Below, piece after piece: positions 7,960-16,912 of a stretch of 64,000 nucleotides of DNA (positions within the stretch are counted from its first letter, which is position 1; each line of letters opens with the position of its first letter). The notes beneath the pieces were generated by a model that ran no database searches, was not told where the DNA came from, and worked only from the letters and a program-made list of their open reading frames with translations. The position numbers and the translations under genes are program-made. Source of the DNA: Nitratidesulfovibrio termitidis HI1 (GTDB taxonomy: Bacteria; Desulfobacterota; Desulfovibrionia; Desulfovibrionales; Desulfovibrionaceae); contig NZ_KI632512.1 in assembly GCF_000504305.1 (NCBI RefSeq), forward strand, positions 2,427,469 to 2,491,468, given 5' to 3'.

Positions 7960-8865
7960 ATGAAGGTAGCCATCACCACCTCGTCGTTCGCCAAGTTCAG
8001 CGACGAACCGCTGCGCCTGCTGCGCGAAGCGGGCATGGAATACGTGCAGAACCCCACGGGCCGCGCCATCACCGAAGACGAGGCCATCGAACTGTTGCAG
8101 GGCTGCATCGGCGTGGCCGCGGGCACAGAACCGCTGACCCGCCGGGTGATGCAGGCCCTGCCGGAACTGAAGGTCATCTCGCGCTGCGGCACCGGCATGG
8201 ACAGCGTGGACCGCGCTGCTGCCGCCGAGATGGGCATTGCCGTGCGCAACACGCCCGACGCGCCCACCCAGGCCGTGGCCGAGCTGACCCTGGGCTACGC
8301 CCTGGACCTGATGCGCCTTGTCAGCCGCATGGACCGCGAACTGCGCGCGGGCACGTGGAAGAAGCGCATGGGCAATCTGCTGGCGGGCAAGAAGGTGGGG
8401 CTGATCGGCTTTGGCCGCATTGGCCGGGCCACGGGCACGCTGTTCGAGGCCTTCGGCTGCGAGGTGGCCTTTGCCGACCCGTTCGCCGAAAGCGACACCA
8501 ACGCCAAGATGGAACTGGACGCCCTGCTGACCTGGGCGGACATCGTCTCGCTGCACTGCTCGAAGCCGGAAGGCGGCGGGTACATCCTGGACGAACGCCG
8601 CCTTGGCCTGATGCGCCCCGGCACGTGGGTCATCAACGCAGCGCGCGGCGGGCTCATCGACGAGGGAGCCCTGCACGCGCTGCTGGCTTCCGGGCATCTG
8701 GCCGGGGCCGCGCTGGACGTGTTCGTCAAGGAACCCTACGAAGGCCCCCTGCGCGACCTGCCCAACGTCATCCTGACCCCGCACGTGGGCTCGTACGCCG
8801 TGGAAGCCCGCGTGAAGATGGAAACCGACACCATCCGCAACCTGCTGGACGCTCTGCCCAGATAG
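7960..8865 (+). CDS. D-isomer-specific 2-hydroxyacid dehydrogenase (SerA-like)
   Basis: This 301-residue protein is the catalytic core only, shorter than full SerA because it lacks the ACT regulatory domain. Visible are the NAD-binding VGLIGFGRIGRATG near residue 147, the catalytic Arg in INAARGGLID, an acidic residue in DVFVKEPYEG and the catalytic His in LTPHVGSYA. It reversibly oxidises a 2-hydroxy acid with NAD. AAGGA precedes ATG 7960. Within a sugar-acid locus it may form or reduce a keto acid used by the aldolase; a role in serine synthesis is less likely here. Confidence 0.85.
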   Translation: MKVAITTSSFAKFSDEPLRLLREAGMEYVQNPTGRAITEDEAIELLQGCIGVAAGTEPLTRRVMQALPELKVISRCGTGMDSVDRAAAAEMGIAVRNTPDAPTQAVAELTLGYALDLMRLVSRMDRELRAGTWKKRMGNLLAGKKVGLIGFGRIGRATGTLFEAFGCEVAFADPFAESDTNAKMELDALLTWADIVSLHCSKPEGGGYILDERRLGLMRPGTWVINAARGGLIDEGALHALLASGHLAGAALDVFVKEPYEGPLRDLPNVILTPHVGSYAVEARVKMETDTIRNLLDALPR

Positions 8866-8982
8866 ACGCGGCCAGCGGTGGCTGATGGCAGCCCGTCACG
8901 CGACCACACCCCCTTTCGATGTCCGCCCCGCCCTTCGTGCGCGCCATGCGTGCGGACGGGGCGGCCATCCCCAAGGAGTACC

Positions 8983-9624
8983 ATGCCCCTTTCCTGCATC
9001 GTCTTCGACTGCGACGGCGTCATTCTGGAAAGCGTCAACGTGAAGACCGAAGCCTTCGCCCGCGTAGCCGAACCCTTCGGCGCGGACGCCCGCGACCGTC
9101 TCGTGGCCTACCACATGGAACACGGCGGCGTGAGCCGCTACAAGAAGTTCGAGTGGCTGTACCGCGAAGTGCTGGGCCGCGAAATCACCTCGGACGAAAT
9201 GGACGAGCTGGGCCGCAAGTACGCGGACTACGCCTTCGAGGGCGTGCTGAACGCCCCCATGGTGCCCGGTGCGCACGACGTGATCACCGCGTGGCATGGC
9301 CGCGTGCCCATGTACGTGTGCTCCGGCGCCCCGCACGAGGAACTGGTGCACATCCTGACCGAGCGCGGGCTGGCCGGATACTTCGAGGCCATCTACGGTT
9401 CCCCGCCCGGCAAGACCGACGTGCTGCGCCGCGCCGTGGAAAAGGCCGCCGTACCCCCGGCGGAAGTGGTGATGATCGGCGACGCCAAGACCGACATGAC
9501 CGCCGCCGAGGCCGTGGGCACCCTGTTCTATGGCCGGGGCGAAGCCTTTGCCGCCACCCCGCACCCGTGGGGGCATGACCTGACCGGCCTCAATGCGTGG
9601 CTGGAAGGTATCGCCAGGGACTAA
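8983..9624 (+). CDS. HAD-superfamily phosphatase (beta-phosphoglucomutase-like)
   Basis: ATG 8983, preceded by AAGGAG, gives 213 residues. All four HAD motifs are present: FDCDGVILES with the nucleophilic Asp, the Ser/Thr motif in YVCSGAPHEEL, the Lys in SPPGKTDVL and the acidic MIGDAKTDM. A helical cap lies between motifs I and II. In this setting it most likely removes phosphate from an 8- or 9-carbon keto-acid sugar before CMP activation, as KdsC does for KDO phosphate, but KdsC belongs to another HAD subclass, so the parallel is only functional. Confidence 0.85.
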   Translation: MPLSCIVFDCDGVILESVNVKTEAFARVAEPFGADARDRLVAYHMEHGGVSRYKKFEWLYREVLGREITSDEMDELGRKYADYAFEGVLNAPMVPGAHDVITAWHGRVPMYVCSGAPHEELVHILTERGLAGYFEAIYGSPPGKTDVLRRAVEKAAVPPAEVVMIGDAKTDMTAAEAVGTLFYGRGEAFAATPHPWGHDLTGLNAWLEGIARD

Positions 9625-9720
9625 GGACACCGCTTCCGCCCAACCGAATCACCGCAAAGCCGCACGCCGCACCGGCGCGGCTCCCCGCGCCTTTCGCACC
9701 ACCGCCGCAAAGGAGCCTTC

Positions 9721-11754
9721 GTGACCACCTTCATCCTGCTGGATGGACCAGACGCCCTGCCCCGCCCGCAACCGGCATCCGACGGCCTGCCCCCGGTGGT
9801 TGCCCACTGGGCCAGGCGCAACGTGCCGCACGGGCATCTTTCGGTGCCCGCACTGGTGGAGACGCATTTCACGGACATCCGGCGCGAGTACATCACCTGG
9901 GCGCACGAGGCCGGGCTGACCCGCCCCGCCCGCTCCACGCGCAATCTGCGGGAACTGCTGGCCGTGGGCGACACCTTCTCGCACTGGTGGTTCACCACGC
10001 TGGCCGAAAAGCATCCCAAGATCTGCCGCAACCTGTACGAAGTGACCAAGCTGCGCGCGCTGGAACTGGCCATGGAGGACGCCCGCGCCGACCATGTCTG
10101 CCTGTTCACCGACGACACGGTACTGGCGGGCATCCTGCTGCGCTTCTGTGCGGTCACGGGCCGCCGGTTCGAACTGCATCCCGCCAAGGCGCAAGCCGGA
10201 AACGACCCGGGCACGGACACGCACGCCGCCGCCCCCCGCTCGGTCAAACAGCGTCTGGCCGCCCTGTACTACCGCCTGCCCGCCCCGGTGCAGGCCGTGG
10301 CGCGCCTTGGCGCGTGGCTGCTGCGCGAAAAGCGCCTGCTGCCCGCCGCGCCCGAAGCCACGGGCAAGGCCAGCCTGCCCGCGCACCCGCGCCCCGGCAC
10401 CGTGGCCACCTATTTCCCCAACATCGACGTGCAGGCCGCCAAACAGGGCCGCCTGCGCTCGCGCTACTGGGAAAACCTGCATGACGCGCTGGACCCGCAG
10501 CAGGGCGGCGTGCATGGCGTGACCTGGCTGTTCATCTTTGAACCCACGCCGCACTATTCGCTGGCCGACGCCATCCGCCTGCGCGATGAATTCCGCGCCC
10601 GCAGGCAGGACGGCATCGCCTTCCACTTCATCGAGGAATTCCTGACCCCGGCCACCATCGCCCGCGAAGTGCTGCACTACTGCCGCATGGCCTTCCGCTC
10701 TGCGCGCCTGACCCGCCACATGGCCGGGCAGTGCCGCCTGCCCGGTTCGCGCATGGATTTCTGGCCGTACATGGAACGCAACTGGGCGGAATCCACGCGC
10801 GGCTGGCTGGGCCTGCAACGCCGCCTGATGCGCGCGGCCTTCCGCCGGTACGCGGCGGTCTGCGCGCCGCAGGAATGGACCATCTTTCCCATGGAAAACC
10901 ACCCCTGGGAAAAGTCCCTTGCCCACGCCATGCACGAGGCGCGGCGCGGCCCGGTGTACGGCACCCAGCATTCCACGGTGCGCCCCACCGACCTGCGCTA
11001 CTACGAAGACGCCCGCGCCTTCACCGAGCCGGACGCCGCCGCCACCCTGCCGGACCTCTTGTGCTGCAACGGCCAGGGCGCCCTGGGGCACATGCGCGAC
11101 GCGGGCATGCCCGACGAACGGCTGGGCGAAATCGAGGCGCTACGCTACCTGTACCTTGCCGATGCGGCTATCGCCCCCGCCGCTTCCGCCACCGCTTCCG
11201 TCACCGACCCCACCGATCCCACTGATCCCACTGATCCCACTGATCCCACTGATCTGGGCGACACCCCCGGCAAGCCAACCCTGCTCATCGTCACCAGCTT
11301 CTTCATCGACGAGACGGACAACCAGCTCGACGTGCTGGCCGAGGCCGCGCGGGCAGGCACGCTGGACGGGTACGACGTGGTGGTCAAGCCGCATCCCAAC
11401 CTGCCCGTGGAAGGCCGCCTTGCCGCGCGCTTTCCTTCCGGCGGCGCGCCCCGCGTGGTGAACACCCCCGTGGCCCAGCTGCTTGTTCCCGGCACCATCG
11501 TATGGGCGGCCAATTCCACCACCGTGGCGCTGGAAGCCGCCTACCAGCGGCTGCCCCTCATCGTGCAGACCGCCGCCAACGACTTCAACATGTGCCCGCT
11601 GCTGGGCGTGCCCGGCACCGCCTTCGTGGCCACCGCCGACGATCTCGCCGCTGCCCTTGCCCAGCCCGCACCGCCCGACCTGCCGCCCGGCTTCCTGGCT
11701 CTGGATCGCGGGTTGCCCCGCTGGCGGCAGTTGCTGGGGATAACCGGGAAATAG
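9721..11754 (+). CDS. Large surface-carbohydrate biosynthesis protein, probable glycosyltransferase
   Basis: This 677-residue protein starts with GTG 9721 behind AAGGAG. The C-terminal third has a Rossmann-like region (LLIVTSFFIDETDNQLDVL), then DVVVKPHPNLPVE and WAANSTTVALEAAYQRLPL, the pattern of GT-B folds and capsule/KDO-transferase-like proteins where the donor nucleotide binds. The middle has a conserved block around YGTQHSTVRPTDLRYY. It resembles the surface carbohydrate biosynthesis family I recall as TIGR04326, known from Leptospira-like clusters with CMP-sugar genes. Between the halves (about residues 495-511) is a DPT tripeptide minisatellite. It probably transfers the CMP-sugar made by the neighbours; the donor is inferred. 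Confidence 0.6.
   Translation: MTTFILLDGPDALPRPQPASDGLPPVVAHWARRNVPHGHLSVPALVETHFTDIRREYITWAHEAGLTRPARSTRNLRELLAVGDTFSHWWFTTLAEKHPKICRNLYEVTKLRALELAMEDARADHVCLFTDDTVLAGILLRFCAVTGRRFELHPAKAQAGNDPGTDTHAAAPRSVKQRLAALYYRLPAPVQAVARLGAWLLREKRLLPAAPEATGKASLPAHPRPGTVATYFPNIDVQAAKQGRLRSRYWENLHDALDPQQGGVHGVTWLFIFEPTPHYSLADAIRLRDEFRARRQDGIAFHFIEEFLTPATIAREVLHYCRMAFRSARLTRHMAGQCRLPGSRMDFWPYMERNWAESTRGWLGLQRRLMRAAFRRYAAVCAPQEWTIFPMENHPWEKSLAHAMHEARRGPVYGTQHSTVRPTDLRYYEDARAFTEPDAAATLPDLLCCNGQGALGHMRDAGMPDERLGEIEALRYLYLADAAIAPAASATASVTDPTDPTDPTDPTDPTDLGDTPGKPTLLIVTSFFIDETDNQLDVLAEAARAGTLDGYDVVVKPHPNLPVEGRLAARFPSGGAPRVVNTPVAQLLVPGTIVWAANSTTVALEAAYQRLPLIVQTAANDFNMCPLLGVPGTAFVATADDLAAALAQPAPPDLPPGFLALDRGLPRWRQLLGITGK
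11203..11253 (+). repeat. In-frame 9-bp minisatellite (DPT repeat)
   Basis: Five full units and one partial unit of ACTGATCCC or close variants encode a run of Asp-Pro-Thr inside the surface-carbohydrate protein, in the linker before its C-terminal nucleotide-binding half. Unit length is a multiple of three, so changes in copy number keep the frame. Confidence 0.9.
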
Positions 11755-11760
11755 GATTCG

Positions 11761-11854
11761 CGGGGGAAGGGGCGCTTTGCGGCAGCCGTTAGACGAGCGC
11801 AACGCGCGAGTCTTACGGATGGCGACCGCAACGCGTAAAAGCGCCCCTTCCCCG
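11761..11854. repeat. Family A palindromic repeat, full copy 2
   Basis: The core GCGGCAGCCGTTAGACGAGC...TCTTACGGATGGCGACCGCA matches the copy at 5921-6018. The outer arms CGGGGGAAGGGGCGCTTT and AAAAGCGCCCCTTCCCCG pair perfectly but differ from the arms of copy 1. It sits between two co-oriented genes, seven bases after the upstream stop. Confidence 0.8.
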
Positions 11855-11900
11855 ATTGCCGCTTGCCCTCCCCATTCTCCCCTCCCCAAGGAGTCGACAC

Positions 11901-13217
11901 ATGCTGACCGCCATCATCCGCAAGCTGAAGGAACTGACCCGCATGCTGGGCACGCGGCCCTACTACGGGTTCGTGACCGGGCACGGCTACCTGACGGACG
12001 CGCAGGTTTCCGAGGTGCGGCGGGTGCTGGAATCGCCCGCGCAGGCGACGGAGACGGTGGCGGAGTACGAGCGGCGCTTTGCGGCGCTGGTGGGCGACGG
12101 ACGCGGCCTGGCCACGGCGGGCGGGCGCATGGCCCTGTTTGCCACGTTGCGCGCGCTGGGCGTGGGCGCCGGGCACGAGGTGATCCTGCCCGCGTTCACC
12201 TGCTCCGTGGTGGCCAGCGCGGTGCTGCGCACGGGCGCAACCCCGGTGTTCACCAACGTGGACCCGGCCACCTTCGGCACAGACCCGGACGCAGTGGCCA
12301 AGGCCATCACCCCCAGGACGCGGGCCATCATCGCGCAGCACAGCTTCGGCATTCCCTGCCGGGTGGGCGAACTGCGCACCCTGGCCGACGGCTGCGGGGC
12401 GGCGCTGATCGAAGACTGCGCGCTGACCGTGGGCTCCACGCGCGACGGCGTGGCCGTGGGCAATACCGGAGACGCGGCGTTCTTTTCCACGGACCACTCC
12501 AAGCCCATGAACACGGTGGTGGGCGGGTTCTTCTACACCCGCGATGCGGGCCTGTACGACGCGGTGGCTGCCCAGTTGAACGATGCGCCTACCCTGCCGG
12601 AAGCCCAGCAGCGGCGGCTGTTCGGCCAGTTCCTGCTGGAGCGGCGGCTGGCCCGGCCCGCCAGCTACGGCCTGTATCAGCTGGCCATGCTGGGCAAGGC
12701 GGTGCTGCGGCGGCTGTCGGACCCGGGCATGACCTTCCTGGACGACGACTATGTGGTGGAGCGCACGGGGGCATATGCCTACCCGGCCCGCCTGCCCGCC
12801 GTACTGGCGCGCATCGGGCTGTTCGAACTGGACCGCTGGCCCGCCGAGGCCGCCCGGCGCGAGGCGCTGCTGCAACGCTACCTCACCGCGGCCTACGGCA
12901 CGCCGCTGGCCGCGCACCTGCCCGTTGCCTATGCCGACCCCGCGCTACGCATCGTCGCCCACCGGCTGGCCTTCACCCATCCCCGTGCCGATGCCCTGAA
13001 AACGCTGATGGACCAACGCGTGCATACCGCATGGACGTGGTTCATGGACCCCATCGTGGGGGCGCGGGCAGGGCTGGCCTCTCTGGGCTATGCCGCAGGA
13101 GCCTGCCCGGTGTCCGAAAAGGTGGGCACGCAGGTCCTGAACTGGCCGTGCGTGGTGGAACAAGGCGCGGAAGGCCCGTTGCTGGAATTCTTCGCGCAGG
13201 TGGCCCGACAGGCATAG
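11901..13217 (+). CDS. DegT/DnrJ/EryC1-like PLP-dependent enzyme
   Basis: ATG 11901 with AAGGAG at -11 gives 438 residues. The fold-type I features of sugar aminotransferases are visible: ILPAFTCSVVASAVLRTGA, the cofactor Asp in ALIEDCALTVGS and the Schiff-base Lys in FFSTDHSKPMNTVVGG. It is longer than typical DegT proteins (about 370-400), with a divergent helical segment around residues 225-260. The family usually aminates a keto sugar on a nucleotide or lipid carrier. It may aminate the product of the upstream pathway, or belong to a divergent DegT subgroup. A full family A hairpin lies between it and the upstream gene, which may separate expression. Confidence 0.8.
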   Translation: MLTAIIRKLKELTRMLGTRPYYGFVTGHGYLTDAQVSEVRRVLESPAQATETVAEYERRFAALVGDGRGLATAGGRMALFATLRALGVGAGHEVILPAFTCSVVASAVLRTGATPVFTNVDPATFGTDPDAVAKAITPRTRAIIAQHSFGIPCRVGELRTLADGCGAALIEDCALTVGSTRDGVAVGNTGDAAFFSTDHSKPMNTVVGGFFYTRDAGLYDAVAAQLNDAPTLPEAQQRRLFGQFLLERRLARPASYGLYQLAMLGKAVLRRLSDPGMTFLDDDYVVERTGAYAYPARLPAVLARIGLFELDRWPAEAARREALLQRYLTAAYGTPLAAHLPVAYADPALRIVAHRLAFTHPRADALKTLMDQRVHTAWTWFMDPIVGARAGLASLGYAAGACPVSEKVGTQVLNWPCVVEQGAEGPLLEFFAQVARQA

Positions 13218-13304
13218 GGGGCCGCCCCGGCCTTGCGATTGACCTGATTCGTCGCTTGCATCATTCTTGCGCATAAATTTGGCCGCAAGACATAGACGGT
13301 GACA

Positions 13305-16300
13305 ATGACTCCGGATATCCCTGAACACATGCCCATAGCAGTGCCGCAGGATGACCACGGCGGCGCATTCGGCCCCCGACGCAGCCTGCGCGGTGGGGCG
13401 GCCTTTGGCCTTACGGCCATTTTCTGTGCTCTCGGCCTGATATGCGTGCTGGCCACGGGAACGCTGGTGGTCGACAGGCTGGACGCCTTCGAGCACGAAC
13501 TGGCCGCCGCCAACGTGCGCCGCGCCGTCAACGCACTGCAAGGCGATGTGCTCAGGCTGGATGCGCTGCTCAAGGACTGGGCCTGGTGGGATGATTCCTA
13601 TCAGTTCATGGTCGACGGCAACCCTTCCTACATCGAAAGCAACATCACCCCCGAAGTCTTCCGCGACCAGCATCTGGACGCCATCGTGCACGTTTCCGGC
13701 AACGGCACGATCTTCCATTCCAGCGCGCCGAATATCGTCAGCGGCGGCGTGGAGCGCGCCGACCCCGCCCTTCTCGAATTCATGGGGCGCCTCAGCACAT
13801 CCATGCCCCATACGGGGCCGCACGACGGCATCTACGGGCTGGTGCGCATCGGCGACGCCATCTGGATGACCGCATGCCGCCCGGTGCTCGATTCCCTGCA
13901 AAGCCAGCCCGCGCGCGGCTGGATGTGGATGGCCCGTCTGGTCGATGTGCCCTACCAGAGGGAGCTGGCCCGGAACACGGAATTGCAGCTCGCCATCGTT
14001 CCGGCGCTTGCCGCCGATCTGCCCCCCACCCTGCAGGAACTTGCCGTTGCCCCCGCTGACGCCCCCATGTCGGGCACGCCCGTGGCGGAACGTCCCCTCG
14101 TGGGTGTGGCCTCGCGCACCATCTGGAGCGGGGTGCTGCTGCCCGACCTGGACGGGGGCGCGCCTCTGGCCGTTACCGTCCAGGCCCCCCGCGCGCTGGG
14201 CGAGACCGCGCGCAACATCGTGCACAGCGGTCTGCTGGTGGTGCTGACGATCAGCATCCTTGCGCTGATCGCGGGCCTGCTCTTTCTTGACCGCCGCGTG
14301 CTGTCACGCCTTGCGGCGCTCAGCGCCCGGGTTGCCGCCAACGTGCCCGCCGCCAAGCTGGCGAACATGCCGCAAGGCGGCGACGAACTGGACAGGCTGG
14401 CGCTGGTCACTTCGTGGGCGTTCCAGTCCATCCGTGAAAACGAGCAGTTCCTGTCCGAGATGCTCGATGCCCTCAAGGTGGGCGTCATGCTGGTGGACCG
14501 CGAAACCCGCACCATCGTCAGCATCAACAGCCACGCCTGCACGCTGCTGGGCCGGGGTGCCGCAGAGGTGACTGGCAGGCGCTGCCACCAGTTCGTCTGC
14601 CCGGCAGAAGAAGGCGCATGCCCGGTGTGCGACCTGGGCCAGCCCATGGACCACGCCAAGCGCACCCTGCTGACCGCCACCGGCAATATGGACATCCTGA
14701 AGTCCGTGGTGCCCATCGCGCGCGAGGGCAAGGAATACCTGCTCGAAACCTTCATCGACATCAGCGACCTGGAACACACCCGGCGCATGCTGGAAGAATC
14801 GGAAGAGCAATACCGGGCCATGTTCCTGAACACCGGCACGCCCGCCATCCTCATCAACGAGGACACCACCGTGGCGCTGGCCAACCCGGAATTCCTGCGG
14901 CTTGTCCGCATGGGCCAGGCAGACCTTGACCGCCATCCGTCGTGGACCGGCTTCTTTCACGAGCACGACGTGCCCCGCATGCTGGGCTACCATGCCGACC
15001 GGCGCAGCGGCGTTGCCGCCCCGCGCGAGTACGAAAGCCGGTTGATCGACGCCGCCGGGGGGCTGCACCACGTGGCCATGACCGTGACCATGATTCCCCA
15101 TACCCGCCAGTCGGTGGCCTTCATCCGCGACATCACGGACATGAAGCTGGCCGAAGCGCGGTTGCAGGAACTGGCCTTCACCGACTCGCTCACCGGTCTC
15201 GCCAACCGGCTGCGCGGGCTGGAAACCCTTGACGGCATGCTGGCCGATGCCCGCCATGCGGAGCAGCCGCTGGGCGTACTGCTGCTGGACCTGGATGACT
15301 TCAAGCTGGTCAACGACTCCATGGGACACGCCACGGGCGACGTGGTGCTGATGGAGGTGGGCAGGCGGCTGTCGGAGGTGCTGGGGTCCGACGAGAGGGT
15401 GGCGCGCCTTGGCGGCGACGAATTCATCATCATCACGGCCGCGCCTGGCGGGGCCGAGGCCCATGCGGAACTGGCGAAACGGCTCATCGCCGAATTCTCC
15501 CTGCCCTTCCGCGTGGCGCATTCCGAAGTGTACCTTGGCGTCAGCATAGGCATCGCCGCCTTTCCCGCCGATGGGGACACCGGCGGCCATCTGGTGCGCT
15601 GCGCCGACCTGGCCATGTACCGGGCCAAGGCGGCGGGCAAGAACACCTACCGGTTCTACACCCCGGAACTGACCCGGGCGGCCCAGCACCGCCTGGAGGT
15701 GGAGGCCGAATTGCGGCCCGCCATCGCGCTGGGGCACATCGTGCCCTACTACCAGCCGGTGGTGGACCTGAGCAGCGGGCGCATAGTGGGGGCCGAGGCG
15801 CTGGCGCGCTGGCGCAAACCGGACGGCACCCTGGTCTCGCCCGCCGATTTCATTCCCGTGGCCGAACAGACAGGCCTTGTCGCCAGCATAGACATGGCCG
15901 TGCTGTCGCAGGCCTGCCCGCAGACGCAGGCGTGGGCGGATGCGGGACTGGGCCGGTTGCGCGTGTCGTGCAACATTTCGGCGCGCCACCTGCAACGCGG
16001 CAACCTGCCCGGAGACATCCGCGCCGTTCTGGACGCCAGCAGGCTGCCCCCCGCGCAGCTGGCCCTGGAAATTACCGAAACCGTGTACATGGAAAACATC
16101 GACAAGGCCCGCACCATGCTGGATGCGGTAACGGAGCTTGGCGTGCGCATCCTGCTGGACGACTTCGGCACCGGGTATTCGTCGCTGTCCTACCTGCAGG
16201 CACTGTCGTTCGACGTCATCAAGATCGACAGGTCGTTCGTGAAGGATCTGCCCGATGCCTCGTCGCTGGCGCTGCTGCGGGCCATGCTGGGCATTGCCGC

Positions 16301-16472
16301 CGGCCTCGGTGTCACCTCGCTGGCCGAAGGCGTGGAAACCATGGAACAATACGTGCTGCTGAAATCGCTGGGCTGCGGCAGGGGACAAGGGTACCTGTTC
16401 TCCCCCCCCGTGCCTGCCGCGCGGTTCGAGGAACTGTTGCGCGAGCAGAAGGCAGGCAAACGGTATCCCTAG
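13305..16472 (+). CDS. CHASE4-PAS-GGDEF-EAL cyclic-di-GMP turnover protein
   Basis: This is a 1055-residue inner-membrane sensor. TM1 is near residues 28-50. A periplasmic domain with the CHASE4-like DWAWWDDSYQF follows. TM2 is near 305-325. Then come two PAS regions (about 385-500 and 505-615), a GGDEF domain with intact GGDEF at 703-707 and an EAL domain with EAL at 831-833, plus LLDDFGTGYSSLSYL and KIDRSFVKDL. Both diguanylate cyclase and phosphodiesterase residues look intact, so net activity cannot be predicted. GTG 13299 is an alternative start. The first PAS holds CPAEEGACPVC, a Cys-rich loop that might bind metal or sense redox. It lies between the two sugar-gene blocks and may link c-di-GMP to surface polysaccharide. 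Confidence 0.92.
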   Translation: MTPDIPEHMPIAVPQDDHGGAFGPRRSLRGGAAFGLTAIFCALGLICVLATGTLVVDRLDAFEHELAAANVRRAVNALQGDVLRLDALLKDWAWWDDSYQFMVDGNPSYIESNITPEVFRDQHLDAIVHVSGNGTIFHSSAPNIVSGGVERADPALLEFMGRLSTSMPHTGPHDGIYGLVRIGDAIWMTACRPVLDSLQSQPARGWMWMARLVDVPYQRELARNTELQLAIVPALAADLPPTLQELAVAPADAPMSGTPVAERPLVGVASRTIWSGVLLPDLDGGAPLAVTVQAPRALGETARNIVHSGLLVVLTISILALIAGLLFLDRRVLSRLAALSARVAANVPAAKLANMPQGGDELDRLALVTSWAFQSIRENEQFLSEMLDALKVGVMLVDRETRTIVSINSHACTLLGRGAAEVTGRRCHQFVCPAEEGACPVCDLGQPMDHAKRTLLTATGNMDILKSVVPIAREGKEYLLETFIDISDLEHTRRMLEESEEQYRAMFLNTGTPAILINEDTTVALANPEFLRLVRMGQADLDRHPSWTGFFHEHDVPRMLGYHADRRSGVAAPREYESRLIDAAGGLHHVAMTVTMIPHTRQSVAFIRDITDMKLAEARLQELAFTDSLTGLANRLRGLETLDGMLADARHAEQPLGVLLLDLDDFKLVNDSMGHATGDVVLMEVGRRLSEVLGSDERVARLGGDEFIIITAAPGGAEAHAELAKRLIAEFSLPFRVAHSEVYLGVSIGIAAFPADGDTGGHLVRCADLAMYRAKAAGKNTYRFYTPELTRAAQHRLEVEAELRPAIALGHIVPYYQPVVDLSSGRIVGAEALARWRKPDGTLVSPADFIPVAEQTGLVASIDMAVLSQACPQTQAWADAGLGRLRVSCNISARHLQRGNLPGDIRAVLDASRLPPAQLALEITETVYMENIDKARTMLDAVTELGVRILLDDFGTGYSSLSYLQALSFDVIKIDRSFVKDLPDASSLALLRAMLGIAAGLGVTSLAEGVETMEQYVLLKSLGCGRGQGYLFSPPVPAARFEELLREQKAGKRYP

Positions 16473-16860
16473 GGAGCCGCGTTGCACGGTCTGCCGAAAG
16501 CGCAGCCCCCGCCCCCCGTGAAAATCACGTGCCGCACCTATGGACAAGCGTCACGCGCAAGCGTATCTAGCACGCCACGTAGAAGGGCCGGAAATTCCGG
16601 CGGAAACGCGGCGCGCCAGTGTGCCGTTCCGACACCGGGCAGGCCCCGGAATGTCGGCCATCCATCCGCGCGCGGAACGGAGGTTCCGCACGTCATCATG
16701 ACCCCACCGCACCCACTCCACACATCCCGGCCATCTGGCGTATCACTGCCATCCGGCGCACTTCCCCATTTTCTCCAGCCACGCCGCGGGCACGGTGCGA
16801 TCTTTCGCACAACGGCCCCGTCGGCATTGCACGCAGGCCGTTCCGCAACGCCGCGCGTTC

Positions 16861-16869
16861 TGCTATAAT
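16861..16869 (+). promoter_or_regulatory. Extended -10 promoter for rfbF
   Basis: TGCTATAAT is a perfect extended -10 element (TGn plus TATAAT), 44 bases before the rfbF start. The -35 region 17 bases upstream (TTCCGC) is poor, as expected for extended -10 promoters. The rest of the 440-base gap after the GGDEF-EAL gene shows no gene. Confidence 0.65.
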
Positions 16870-16912
16870 AACCCGGACGACGACAGCACATTACCCCATC
16901 ACGAGGTATCGC

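Noticed and set aside
16473-16912. tRNA or small RNA gene in the gap before rfbF
   Set aside because: No cloverleaf or strong terminator was seen, only an extended -10 promoter. I also saw no tRNA elsewhere in the window.
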